DNA of 64,000 bases from Plectosphaerella cucumerina (Eukaryota; Ascomycota; Sordariomycetes; Glomerellales; Plectosphaerellaceae): positions 1,922,001 through 1,986,000 of the forward strand of contig JAGPXD010000005.1 of the NCBI GenBank assembly GCA_020746995.1, read 5' to 3'. Numbering within the stretch: the first letter of the stretch is position 1; every line of letters begins with the position of its first letter. Shown here piece after piece: positions 41,891-53,421 of this stretch. Position numbers and translations under genes: made by a program. The notes under the pieces were generated by a model. It had not been told where the DNA came from and searched no databases. It saw only the letters and a program-made list of their open reading frames with translations.

Positions 41891-44770
41891 TCAGCAGGCC
41901 ATGGCTTCACCCTCCCGCAGCGCCTCGAGCAACACTCGCGCCGTGTCCCGGTCTGCTCCATCTTCCACAGGAGCCAGGTCGCCCCAAACGCCCTCCATCC
42001 AGTCTCCCGAGACGTCAGGGCCCGTCCCGTCAATGTACATGCCGTCAAAATCTACCCCGCCGGAAGATCCATCTTGCGGGAATGCTCCCAGGACTTCCGC
42101 GGCAAGCGCACCGATGCCCTCAGAGGCTGGCTCTGCACCCTTTTGAGGTGACGCGCTGGACTCGGTCATACCCACCGATGGGCTTCCCGTGCCTGAAGCT
42201 GGCGAGTTCGTCTCTGTGTCCGAAGGCAGAGCCGTCACCGTGCCAGGCTGCAAGTTGAAGAGCGAGGGATGCATTGTACCCAGCTCAAACTCCTCTGGCT
42301 GCAGCATACCCGGATCGGGGAAGAAGGCCGGGTAGGACTGGGCGGATGCCGCTGCGGCGGCTGCGGCGAGCATCTCGGCGTCCTTTTGCTTCTGCTCCAG
42401 TAGCTTGCGGATGGGGTTGAGGCCACTCGTGAACAGGCCGCGCAGGCTGACTGGGAAGTCAGCGTCTTCCGGGAATCTGCCCTTGGAAAGGGAGAGGTCC
42501 ATGGTCAGCGCGAGGCGAAGGTATGATGACGGCTGGGAGGCCAGAATGTCTGTCCAGTCGGAGACGGGGGCATCGGTATCGACCGTCTGCGACTGATTCT
42601 GAGCGCCTGGCACGGGGGCATCGAGCTGGGCGAGATTGATGATGTGGCGGATCGTCTCAGAAACCCAGTCCACACCATCGTACTGCCACTGATATGTCTT
42701 CATGGCCTCGATGAGAATGTTAAGGCGATGCTGCTTGGCGACAGATTGCGTCGACATGGGCCTCTGCGACGACTTCTTCTGTGTTGAGGAGAGTTTGGCG
42801 TCGAGGATGTGCAGGACCAGTGGCAGGGCGGTGCAGGCGACGGCGCTGATGGGCAGCCAGCGCGCAAGTCGGCGGTTGACGAGCTCTTTGAGGCACTCTG
42901 TGACACCCGTCGAGGCATCTTGCAGCTCGTCACGGTTCTCGCCGATGATGGCCAGGTCACTCGTCGGGATCGTGTTGAATGAGGGTGCTGACGCCGTGAT
43001 GGCGAGATGCAGGACCTCGTGGTGGCTCAATACGACGCGAGATGAGCTATACCATGTTAGTCAACGTCCAAATCCCTTCGCCAGAAGGACAAACTTACTG
43101 GTAGTACATGTAGATCAGGTTGGTGTACAGAATCACCGAGTCGTGGTGGAACTCGCTTCCCCTTCCGCCGGGCCGGGCAACGGCGCTACCGCCGGACGCG
43201 GGGAATCTCCGCGTGGCGCCCTTGTACCACCGGCGCAAGGCGACTTTACACTCACGCAACGTCTCCCTTTCGACGGGGCGCATGTCGCGGCCCCAGCCGG
43301 GACTGTCATCGAGCGGGAATACGAGTATCAGCACGTCAGTCAACACGACGCACAGCTCGACCAGCTGCTCGAGGATCTCGGCCAAGCAGCGCTTGGTATC
43401 CGGGTCGTAGACGCGACTCCTGCCCGCCTCGGCAGCTAGATCAGCGAAACCCAGTATCCCTGCCGCATCAAAATCGAAATGGGCGCGCGTGATCTGTAGC
43501 GAGCGCCGGAGGCCGAGGCCCATGACCCTGTCGCGGATGATGCAGCACCACCATAGACGCTTGAGGAGGTTCTGGCGACGGGCTTGGGCGGCTGTCTGGC
43601 CAGGCTGGCGGGTGGGCATGACGGCGTGGTGATGCGCTTCGGCCGTCTTCGCGTGCTGGATGGCGATGGCAAGCCAGGCCGAGTTTGGCTTCCGCGGGGC
43701 GGACGAAGTAGGCGCTGACCAGTGGGTGAGGAGCAGGGCGGCTTGAGCGATGGCGACGGGTGATGATTCGGTGTCCATGTCGTAGAGGAGCTTGCAGCGG
43801 CGGTGAAGCGCGGCGCGGGCGGCACGGGCTGAGGCGTGGCCGAGGGCCTCGAGGGCGCGGCGGGAGACGAAGTTGCATGAGGCGAAGAGCATGGCTTGAA
43901 AGACGAGGAGGGAGACAGGCGGCGGGGGCCGTGAGGTTGAGGCGGATGTTGGGGGGTAGTAGGTGTCCCAGAAGTCGCCCTCGTCCAGCATGGGCAGAAG
44001 AGGGTGAACGTGGAGGAAGTACTGTTGGACGAACTCGTCGAGGACGGGGCGGGTAGGCACGCGGAGGCAGCCTTGGCGCTCGAGGTGGTTGACATCTTCA
44101 GGAGGGATGTTGGCGAGGTTGCTGATGCGGAGGAAGGGGTAGTAGGAGTAGGTGACGTCGGGGGTCGTGCTTGGGACGTGATCGATGTGAGGGAAGGGGT
44201 TGAAGGGGGCGGTGTCTTGGGCGGCGAAGGTCGTCGAGAAGGTTGGGGCCGGCATGAAGTCGTTGGTTGGTGCTGGCGGGTAGTCGTGGAGTGGTTCTGG
44301 AGAGTCGTCCCTGTCAGACATGTCTTCGGGCTCGGGCTGCTCTTGTAAGCCGTCGTCGGGCTGCGATGTGTGGGAGGATGGTTCGCCGTCTTGAGCTTCA
44401 TCCATGGGCATGTCTACACGCGCGGCCGAGGGGACTTGCGGTCCCTGGTCCTTCGTGTAAGGCGGGTATGTTGCCTGGATGATGTTGGATCCGTCTTGCT
44501 GTGCTCTCCGACTAAGAGGGAGGTCAGTTGGGATGAAGCTAGGGATATGGTGAAGGACACTCACAAACGCGACGCCCGGCCCGTGACGACGCACGTCTCG
44601 CTGTCGAGGTAGCAGTTCATGCAAGGCCGGCCCCTCTGGGAGACATCACACCGAACCTTCCTCGCGCGGCACGAGAGACATGCCTTGGGAGCGCGTTTCC
44701 GCGTCCTGGGTGTTTTTGATTTTGATTCTTTAGCCTGGGGAGCTGCCGTGGCCAGAGAAGGCGGAGCCAT
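41891..44770 (-). CDS. Zn2Cys6 transcription factor of the Ctf1/FarA type
   Basis: Exons 44565-44770, 43099-44511 and 41891-43046 join in frame to 924 aa, the usual length for Ctf1/FarA regulators of fatty-acid use and cutinase genes. The zinc cluster is near residues 23-48: ACLSCRARKVRCD, then GRPCMNCYLDSETC, followed by GRASRFRR. An acidic Pro/Asp-rich linker leads to the fungal-specific domain with VQQYFLHVHPLLPMLDEGDFW, LLFASCNF-like helices and RRQNLLKRLWWCCIIRDR. Late residues include KTYQWQYDGVDWVSETIRHI. The tail is Ala/Ser/Gly-rich and acidic, likely an activation region. I start at MAPPSLATAAP (context ACAATGGC); an in-frame ATG eight codons upstream is possible. Ctf1 and FarA bind CCTCGG-type sites. 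Confidence 0.85.
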
Positions 44771-45342
44771 TGTATCTTGGGGGGGAGGAGACATGGGGCT
44801 AGGTGATATACAAGAGTGAGCCGCAACAGGAAGGCAACAAAACACGGAGAGGATGGCTGGGCCTGGGAGAGACAAAGTTCACCGGGGAAGGATGGTTTGG
44901 AGAGTGGATGGGAGACGAGGGAAAGTTGGGGACCGCGAGGTGTAGAATGCGGGGTGTGGGGACGTCCATCGTGGGGAAAGCTGCACGGGCAGGTCGGGCC
45001 CGGGATGGATGATGCAGCTTGTGGATGAGCATCTGTGATGATCCCTGCCGAGGCTTGGGTAGGCGTTACTGATCTTGGAAAGCAGCTCGGGGGGCGGGAT
45101 GAATCAAGGTTGGAGGGCCGGTGTGGCCCAGAGATGAGATCGCTTCGACTGAGTCGGCTGCTTTAGGGGCCTCGTTAGCCTGTGATTCCGACAGCCACAG
45201 GTGGCGGTGCGACCGTTACACTGAGTCAGAAACGGAAGACACAGTGTTACCAAATTTGGACCGTTCAAATGCCGTTATCTCGAAACGGTACTGTTTCCGT
45301 GTCCTGTGTCGCCTCCCCAGACAACCTAAACTCTCTCTGAGC
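44771..45342. other. intergenic region
   Basis: 5' flank of the Ctf1/FarA-like gene and 3' flank of the DUF2235 gene. Two plus frames at 44803-45028 are purine-rich and overlap each other. No gene is supported. Confidence 0.5.
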
Positions 45343-47701
45343 TCACTTCTTCAACCACCCCCGAACATCTCCCCTCATCCACACCACCATGTCGTGATAT
45401 CCCCAGTCCAGGGGCTCCCTCTTCCCCGCGTTCTTTCCCACCCACCATCCTCCGACCGCCCCGAGCCCGAAGGACAAAGCACCACCGACCCCCGACGTCG
45501 CAGCCCCGACGACCCGCGTCACCGCCATCTTCTTTGCCGCCTCGGCCTCGGCCAACTTCTTCTTCCTCGCAACATACAGCGGCTGCCATTCGACCAGCTC
45601 TTCCTGCACCTTCATGTACAACCTCTCCCACATGCCAATCTGCTCCTCCTTGAGCGTCTTCTCCTTCTCGTTGCCGACCGCCGGACGATACCAGACCCAC
45701 CCACGCTCTGCGGCGGGCAACTGTACCACGTCGTACTTCTCGTCAGGCTGCTGCACCCGCACAATGGTCGTGCTCTCGCTGAGGGTGCTGAGAGACTCGT
45801 GTCCGAGATCTTCGTCGTTGCGGAATGCCGCGACAGTACCGCCCACCACGTCGTAGGCCGGGCTCAGCTGTTTGACCGTCGGGCCATCACGCGGCTTCGG
45901 CGCCGTCGTCTCCTCGAGGGTGTATCCGTTCCCGATCAGCGCGCGGCAGCGATACGTCGGCTCTCCGCTTGGGCCCTTGCCGCCGCAATGGTACCGGATG
46001 CGCACCGACGGGTGCACCAGCTCCTCCGTGCTAGACAACCTTTCCGGAGTATCGCCCTTGCCAAACCACCCGGCCACGACATTCTTGGCCCTCGCGAAGG
46101 CACCCCCCTTCGCGTCGCGGACGTACAGACCCGGATGGCGCGGGGCAGGTTCGTTGCGAGAGAGGCCGCTCCACGCGACGTCAAGAGCCGCGGTGGTCGC
46201 GGGCGGGTCGTGGATCTCACCCATGGCCCAGCGCTCGGGGACCGAGGTGGGGGCCACGTCGTAGAAGACGCGCTGCATCTCGGGACGGCTGAACTCTACG
46301 CCTATGGAGGTGAGCTGGTCGGCCATCCAGGCGAGAGCAACGTTGGCGGACTGCTCATCCGCCCAGCCGCCGCCCACGTCGCCGTGGTTGCCGGCGAACC
46401 AGACCTGGCGGAGGTTCGTCTCGGAGCCGCTTGGGCGCTCCCACAGCGTCGGGGAGAAGGCGGTGCGGTACTCGTCCAGCGCCAGGGCGTGGAAGGCGTT
46501 GAGCACCTTAGGGTGCATCTCGAGGCTGGCGAAGCGGATCTGGGAGAGGTTGTCAGCAAGCTAAGGCACGCCACAAGCTTCGGGGGTTCTCTTACCTCGT
46601 CGTTGCTTCGTCCGCCGGCGTAGGCCCGCCAGGGGGCCGTGGGGATGCCGAGGCTGCCGACCGTGTCCCAGACGCCTACGGCCTTGACCTCGCCGACGCA
46701 AGGCTCATAGACAGCGGCTTGTCCTGCGCCGCCGCCAGGTTTCTTCTGCATCAATGAGAGCCGTTGCTGGACAATGGTCAGAGGGATCAGAAGACGAAGG
46801 GTCGGGAGGGGCTCACCTCGGCAAGTTCGTCGCGGTACAACTGTGCGATTGTCGCCCGATCTGAGGCGCCCCTGATCTTCTTCCAGAGTGTCTCTTTCCT
46901 GAGCAGCAGATCGTCATGGACTTCCCTCTCGAACTTTTCGGCAAACTGCTCCGGAGACATCTTTCCAGGCTCAGCCTCGAGACTCTCCTTGAAAGTCTTG
47001 CGTGGCCGGTGCTTCGGCTTGTCGGCGGTAGCGGACCCGTTCTGCGTCCCATTGACGGCGACATTGGCTGTCTCCTGGTCCTTCCAAGCCAACTTCTGGC
47101 GACGCATCTGGTCGTAGTTCTCAAGGCAGAAGCCGACCAGATGCTTTGAAGTGTCCAGCTTGTCGCTACCCTTTGTCTTCCACTCCTCCCACGTGGAGTA
47201 GTCGTGGAAAATGTCGGCGAGGTGATCGAGGCCGGCGCGGTTGAGGAAGCCCAGGTTGCAGATCATGTCTGCGACGGAGCGGGCCGTGAAGGCGCCGCGG
47301 GAGAAGCCGATGAGGATGATCTCGTCGCCGGGGTTATAGTTGTCACAGATGAAGCGGTACGTCTCGGCGATGTCTTGCTCGACGCCTTGGCCGAGGAGGC
47401 CGCCGAGCTTCTTGGCCACCCAGCTCGCCTCTGTTCCAGCGCCGGGATGATAGTACACGACTTGAGGCATGCCGTTGCAGCATTTGTGCGCAACGGCACC
47501 GGCGAGGCGGCTGACATTCGTGGCTGGGCTTTCGTTGTCGTTGCTGGAAGGGTCAGTGCCGGTGGTGGGACGGGGGTGCCGGAGAGGAAGTATTGCTCAC
47601 GAGTTGTTCCAGGTGCCATCACAGCAAATGACCAGCCTCTTCCTGTTGAGGTGGCCCTCGGCGGTATGCGCGCAGGGGATCGTCGGTCGAGAGAGAGACA
47701 T
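45343..47701 (-). CDS. DUF2235 alpha/beta-hydrolase-like protein
   Basis: The protein starts MSLSRPTIPCAHTAEG and soon reads KRLVICCDGTWNNS, the hallmark first strand of DUF2235. Later exons give QVVYYHPGAGTEASW, the long DIAETYRFICDNYNPGDEIILIGFSRGAFTAR block with the serine nucleophile elbow GFSRGA, and VWFAGNHGDVGGGWAD with the catalytic-type Asp/His region. Introns lie near 47540-47597, 46760-46815 and 46545-46595. A charged linker (DKPKHRPRKTFKESLEAEPG) interrupts the domain. A small hydrophobic glycine-rich stretch near the C-terminus (ATSGVGGALSFGLGAVGGWWVG) may associate with membrane. DUF2235 is shared with bacterial type VI phospholipase effectors; fungal members have no assigned substrate. 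Confidence 0.85.
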
Positions 47702-49459
47702 GATGGAGGCTAACGATGGCAGCCTGATGATCACTCGGCGTCGATGGCGTCCACTTCCAATGCAGCACCGTTGAAGGCAAAAGAGGGGAAAGACAAGCTG
47801 TACGACGAGGGTGAGCAACAGCCCTCGTTTTATAATCTGTCCCTCATGCCAGCTCAACTCTGTGCCACCCGACCGGAGGCACGGCCAAACTTCAAATCTG
47901 ACGACCTTTCTTCCGCGTCGTCTCACTGCGAGACCACCCCGCCAAGCGGGCATGCCGCCGTACGGCTGGAGTCGCCAGCTAGGGCCCGCCCGTCAATAGC
48001 GTCCGCTCACGGGCGGCGGGCTATGCCGCGTGTGGGTGCGGTGCTGACGGCGGATGGCCAGCTGAACGACCTCCCTTGCGATGGCGCCGGCGCTGATTGG
48101 ACATAAACCGCGATCGCGCTGGTCTCTCAGCTCGCCTCTTGTCTCGGCCCGTGCCGGCACGGCTGCCAAAAAGGAACAAGAGGGGCCGCAGCTCGTGGTG
48201 ATGTCCGGAGGGAGATGTGGTGGCTTGGAGCCTGGGGCATGGGCATTCCATCAGGGGTCGCATGTAGGAGTTGGGGTGGAAAGTCAACGCCACAGGTATA
48301 CAGCCACAAAAGATCAAGAAAGGAGTGAAGGAGGCGAAGTTGGATGCGACGCCAGATCCGTCCTCGCTGTACATCTTGAGATTGATGTATCCTGCGAAGG
48401 TTCTCGGAGACACCTTGTGCTTGATCTTAGCTCTTTCTTCCATGGAGATACTGTATTGCAAAACACTGACATCAATGCGGATAGACACAGATAGATGTAT
48501 ACAGCAAGTACGAGCGATCATCGTCACACCTTCTGAATCATATTCCACGTTGGGCAGTCAGCAAGTCGATTTCGGCCAGACTTCCAGCAACGTAGCCCAA
48601 GATCATAGTCTGATAGACTACCAGCGTGCAACAGGCTATGATGGTCCAGGGCGTGAATCATATGTTCTTCTGTCCAATTGATCCACTTAACCAGCGAGCG
48701 GCGAGGTTCCGCAGTGGCATAGAATGCAAATGGACATCAGTCTTGAATAGCTCTCTTTCGTTGGGCATCGTTGAAGATTTCTGCCTGGGAATTGCGGGTG
48801 GACTTGGGAATCGCGCCCTAGGCCCCATACCTGAGACTCGATGGTCGTCTGATGGGGCCTCACGACATGGCATGATGGCCAGGATCTGTTCAATTTGCTG
48901 TTCCGGAGTCTTGACATCAGAAGCCTCAGCACTTCTTGGTGAAGAGCAGCACCATCCGGATTGCGCCAGCAGCAATGCGTAGCGTCGGTGCCTCAACTTT
49001 ATGTAGAATGCCCTTCTCACGCAGAACCCGGACCGGTCCGCCGGGACTTGGCCCGCATCCCGACGTTGCCCTGCCTGCCGAGGTGTCCGAGTCTCTAGTT
49101 GGGAAGATCTGCAATCTGCAGCCTGTCAAGTTCGTTTCAGGCACCCCGGCCCCCTGTATTTTGACAACTGACAGCGCCAAACCCTTGGGCCACAGTTCGT
49201 CGGGACTGGCTTAAATCCCCGATATCAGCAGCTAATTAAGATTAAGGGACAAATTCTCCTGGGGCAATTGGGGCCAGCCCTTCTTCGGGAGAGACGCACG
49301 ATACATACATCTCGTGGCTCGAGCCCAGCTTCGCGGTGCCTGTTTTCAACTCCTGTCTTTCACGGTCTATTCTTTCATTCATCTTTCCCGACACGGCCGC
49401 GTTTGCCCTCGAGCTATTCATTCGTTTTTATCATATTCAACACTATCTCCATCGCTGTC
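47702..49459. other. long intergenic region
   Basis: About 1.75 kb between the divergent DUF2235 and DUF1996-like genes. Frames of 60-175 codons occur on both strands (for example 48021-48548 minus, 48081-48494 plus) but show no recognisable domain. A CT-rich leader precedes the ATG at 49460. Confidence 0.45.
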
Positions 49460-50897
49460 ATGCTTGCTCTCAGAGCCCTCCTATCATTCGTTGCCCTCCA
49501 GGCATTGCAGCCGCTGCCGACCGTCCTGGCTGGCTTCCGCGTGACCTGCGCACCCTTTAAGCGCGAGCGCATCGACCCCCTTGCAACACCCGGCAAGGAG
49601 AATGGCCACATGCACACTTTCTATGGAAACAGAGGGATCGGCCCCGACGTTCCTAGCTACGACGAGCTGATCGGCGGATGCGGCACTTGCGGTATTGCCG
49701 GCGACAAGAGCTCTTACTGGATCCCGACGCTCTATTACGGTGAGAATCCCCGTACAGTCCATGTCTTAATCGGCAGGCAGTCCATCTGACCGACATGGGC
49801 AATACTCAGTGTCAAAGAATGCCACCGTTCCCGTCAAGGTCGCCATCTTCCATATTTACTACATCGGCCAGAACCCCGACAGAGAGCCCTTTCCCGAGGA
49901 CTACAGGATCATCTCAGGTGACCCGTCGCTCTCCGAGGACGAAGCCAGGGCGAACGGCGGAATTGGCATGAGCTGGGTGAGTCTGAATCAGCCGAAACAC
50001 GGAGCAAGAGTTGACACGGGAACAGCACTTCGAAGACTCGGACGAGGAGAAGGAGGCCTGGCAGCTCCCTAAGGTCAAGGGTGGCGGCTGGCTCCGCGGC
50101 AACGTGCCCTTCCCGACCTCAGTCGTCAGAGATGAGTCGATCAACCGGTACCGAGCCTGCACAACAAAAGATGAGCCCGGCTGCTTCGGTGTACCCCGCA
50201 TGTTTTTTGCCATCTGGTACGATCTACGCCACGAGTTCTTCGACTTCGAGGACGGCGCGTACTTGACCCTTTCGTCCGGCGGAGGTGAGTACCCGAACAT
50301 GCCCCCGAAGCTTGACATGTCATAACCGTTGTAGGCCACACGTATCACGGTGACTTCATCTACGGCTGGGAGCGGTCCTTTGCCGACATGATTGTCAAGG
50401 ACGACACAGACTACATCGAAGCAAACGGCATCCTTCCCATCGGCGGAGAAGCATCGACTATCAAGAGCGCCGAGTGCCAGAAAGCAGATGACGAGGGCTT
50501 CACCCTCTGGGACGCCGATTGGGACGCCATGCTTCAAGCCAATGCTGGCAACGGCACGGTAGAGCTCGGACACTACGGCAAGGGCTTGACCATCACCGAC
50601 GGCAAAAGCATGAACGCCACTTTCAGTGGGAAATGGGGCGACGAGGGCCTTGCCGTTGCCGGCGAAGCTGAGCAGCCCGATAAGGTCTCCTCGGCCGTTG
50701 AGGCTGCAGCCCAAGCATCTGCCACCTTTGGCACAGAGAGCTCACTGCCCACGAACTACGAGGACGCCCTTGCGAGCATGACGGTGCCTCTGGGTCAGTC
50801 TACGGCAGTCATTAGCTGGGTTGAGACGCGCAAGGCGTCTCCCACTGCATGTGTCAAGGGCAAGAAGACCAAGAGGAGCCAGCACGACGACCTTTAG
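49460..50897 (+). CDS. secreted DUF1996-like protein
   Basis: Exons 49460-49739, 49810-49976, 50026-50284 and 50335-50897 join in frame to 422 aa. Residues 1-24 form a signal peptide (MLALRALLSFVALQALQPLP). The mature start GFRVTCAPFKRERIDPLATPG and the following GHMHTFYGN, then CGTCGIAGDKSSYWIPTLYY, follow the DUF1996 pattern (His-x-His plus a two-Cys motif and YW-P-LYY). The rest diverges, with KVAIFHIYYIGQNPD, YDLRHEFFDFEDG and GDFIYGWERSFADMI. Ordinary DUF1996 proteins share a second half with conserved Cys that I do not see clearly here, so this may be a divergent subfamily. The last 100 residues are Ala/Ser/Glu-rich and end in a basic patch. Function is unknown; wall or extracellular location is likely. 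Confidence 0.72.
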
Positions 50898-51385
50898 GTT
50901 TGTTTTCAACAACACCGTGTCATTTTCAGGCAGCTGCGACGAGGACGGCCGCCGATGTCTTCATGTGCTGCAAGCCTGTGCACAAAACTTCGACCATGGT
51001 GGCCACGAAGCCGGGCCATGGCACAGCGTTCACGCTTGGGGCATCAAGACTTGCTTGTATGTCCAAATTCAACGGCCGGTCCGTGTACCATTCAACTGCA
51101 TTAAATGAGGTAGACTGACAGCGACGGTTTTTGGTTCCAGTCAGCTGCTGACGGATGGACCCGTTCATCGCCAAGCCCCGTGTCATTCGACATGCAAGGG
51201 CGTGATAGTAGATAGGGAGGTTGGGACTTTGGTCCTGCGATGACTCTGAGATCGGGCATGCCCCGCACTCAAGACCCCTACCATATCTTTCCAACGTCGG
51301 GCATAAATAGAATCTCTCCTACCGAACCACCGCAATCCTCACACAACTTGTCTTCCCTCTTCGATCAACCCATCCATCTCACATC
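50898..51385. other. intergenic region with TATA-like element
   Basis: 3' flank of the DUF1996-like gene, then promoter of the acetyltransferase gene; a CATAAATAG sequence lies about 85 bp before its ATG. No other feature is seen. Confidence 0.45.
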
Positions 51386-52054
51386 ATGGCAACTCCGAAT
51401 ACTCTCAAGCTGGAGATCGTTCCTATCGAGGAGGTACCCGCCCTAACCGAGCTCTGGTACGCGGCGTTTACGAAGCCATACATCCGCGACCTATGGCCCG
51501 ACACTCCAGGCGTCCGCAAGTGGTGGAATGACACCCACCGTCACGACTTTCTCACCAAGCCCTTCCAGCGCTACGTCAAGGTCGTCGACCCGGAGACCCT
51601 CGATGACCAGGGAAAGCCGCGTCTGGTGGCTTGGGCGAAGTGGGATCTCGCCATGCCGGACGAGCGAGGAGATCGTTACCCGCCCTGGCATGAGGACATG
51701 CCCGCCGATCAGGTCGATGCCTTGATCGGTGTCATCGAGGGTAACAGGCGTAGGGTCATGGGTGACCAGAAGCACTACTGTGAGAGATTTCTGCCAACCT
51801 TCTCATGGTCAGCTGCTGACATCAGATTAGATCTTGATACTCTCGCAACACACCCAGACTATCAACGCCGAGGAGCGGGATCGATGCTGGTCAAATGGGG
51901 CTGCGACCTCGCCGACAAGGACGGGGTTGGGGCGTATGTGGACGCCAGCAAGGAAGGCGCGCCACTGTACACACGATTCGGCTTTGTCGACACGAGCCCC
52001 GGTGAGGGCAGCATCGCCCCTATGGCCCGCCACCCTGTTTCATCCAAAGCTTGA
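51386..52054 (+). CDS. GNAT family N-acetyltransferase
   Basis: The protein transfers acetyl from acetyl-CoA to an amine that cannot be predicted. It starts MATPNTLKLEIVPIEEV. The N-terminal part ELWYAAFTKPYIRDLWP is typical of the fungal subgroup of GNATs. The acetyl-CoA-binding motif A follows as LATHPDYQRRGAGSMLVKWG, and the end has ASKEGAPLYTRFGF. A 51-nt in-frame intron at 51780-51830 (GTGAGA donor, TTAG acceptor with GCTGAC branch) is likely: removing it gives HYYLDTLATHPDYQRRG, the usual continuous beta4 strand, and a protein of 205 aa. The unspliced frame also stays open. No pathway neighbour is evident. Confidence 0.85.
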   Translation: MATPNTLKLEIVPIEEVPALTELWYAAFTKPYIRDLWPDTPGVRKWWNDTHRHDFLTKPFQRYVKVVDPETLDDQGKPRLVAWAKWDLAMPDERGDRYPPWHEDMPADQVDALIGVIEGNRRRVMGDQKHYCERFLPTFSWSAADIRLDLDTLATHPDYQRRGAGSMLVKWGCDLADKDGVGAYVDASKEGAPLYTRFGFVDTSPGEGSIAPMARHPVSSKA

Positions 52055-53421
52055 GGGCTTGCGTCCACCTGCTTCTAGCTCGGAACCTCGAATCATCATG
52101 AGAAACCCAGAGCAGAGCAGCCGGCCTTTTTCGTTTGGACATGTTACACAGTATTGGCGGGCATGGCACCACGAATGCATTCGAAAGATTATCAGGAAAT
52201 GCATCGAGGCAGTCTCGTAATCTTCCAAAGTATCATGGGTCCAGCCAGCAGCCTGTTTGCTGCGGTTATGAGTGGCGAGGGTGGGCCACAGCTGATAATA
52301 GGCTGCCCGAACTGGTCGTGAAGAACCATCACGGGGTCAAAATGTTTTAGAACGCAGGTCGAGGGATATTATGATCGTCCATGGTGATTCATAATGTTCT
52401 AGGCGTATTTCGGGTCTGCGTCGGCCCGGGAAAGGAAGCATTGGCCGCCGAGTGTGCATCCCCTTTTGCGTGACAGTCCCAAACCACGACGCCGGAGGTC
52501 CCCAACGCGTCATGGCCACTTCACCTGGTCTGGAAAGAACCGTTGGAGCCTTCAAGCAGACATGCTGCTCACGCCAAAGAGTAAGCCGTTGTGCCACGAT
52601 CGCGAGGGGCGGCTAAATACCTCGGGTATGGGATCACCCCTGCTCCATCAGCTCAGCATCTCCTCTCTGGCGTGAAAGCCACGACACTACGCATGCATGA
52701 AACCCTTTTCAGCCCGCTGCCTCGACGACCTGATGGCCCGTGGGCCGTGGCTCTGGTCGGCCGGCAAAACGGCTGGGGCTAGTCGTCCGTTGACACCGCC
52801 GAGACCAGCGGACTGTTTTACGACGTGGTCCACAGCCTCCAAGGGTTCATCAAGGCGGGCCGCCTCACTCTCACTCTCGAGCGGACGAAATTCAGCCCGC
52901 AAGACGCGGACATCTGAAGAAAAGGGGGGGACCGGTCAATCATCTCATTCAAGTTCCCGCTCCGGCGTCCGAGCGGCTGAGACGGCGGCCCTTCGTGATC
53001 AGCTAGCCGCAGTCAAAGCATAGGGCACGGCCGCCGCTAAGGGCCGGTTCGCAGGGTGATAAGACGAACCTCATCCGCCACGCCCGAGTCCAGCTCGCCT
53101 TAGCGGCGCCACTGTCACGACTCGAAGCCGCCATAGGGTCCGAGGAGCGTGACTGTGCGGGGGGTGCCATCCCCTCCCACGTGCCGCTAGACAGATGTGA
53201 CTGGCGTCTGATCACATCGGAGAATCCACGTTGGCTGTGATCCCCGACGATCTGCTTAGGTAGTCCGAGGTTTGGGAGGGTATAAGGAAGAGTCTGTCCT
53301 GGGTCGAGCCGCTCCCGCCCGAGGCGACCTCCATCTTGGTTGCTTCCCCCGTCAGCCGTCTCGGCCAAGCCCTTCCACGAACGCCTCCTGCCGCTTCCAC
53401 CGATGGACGTGTAGTACGAAT
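52055..53421. other. long intergenic region
   Basis: About 1.37 kb. A plus frame at 52697-53023 ends in ETAALRDQLAAVKA and is Ser/Arg-rich; it could be a decayed coding remnant but has no support beyond that. Nothing else is recognisable. Confidence 0.4.

Noticed and set aside
52697..53023. Ser/Arg-rich plus frame ending LRDQLAAVKA
   Set aside because: Could be a decayed coding remnant, but there is no domain, no intron pattern and no homologue that I recognise.
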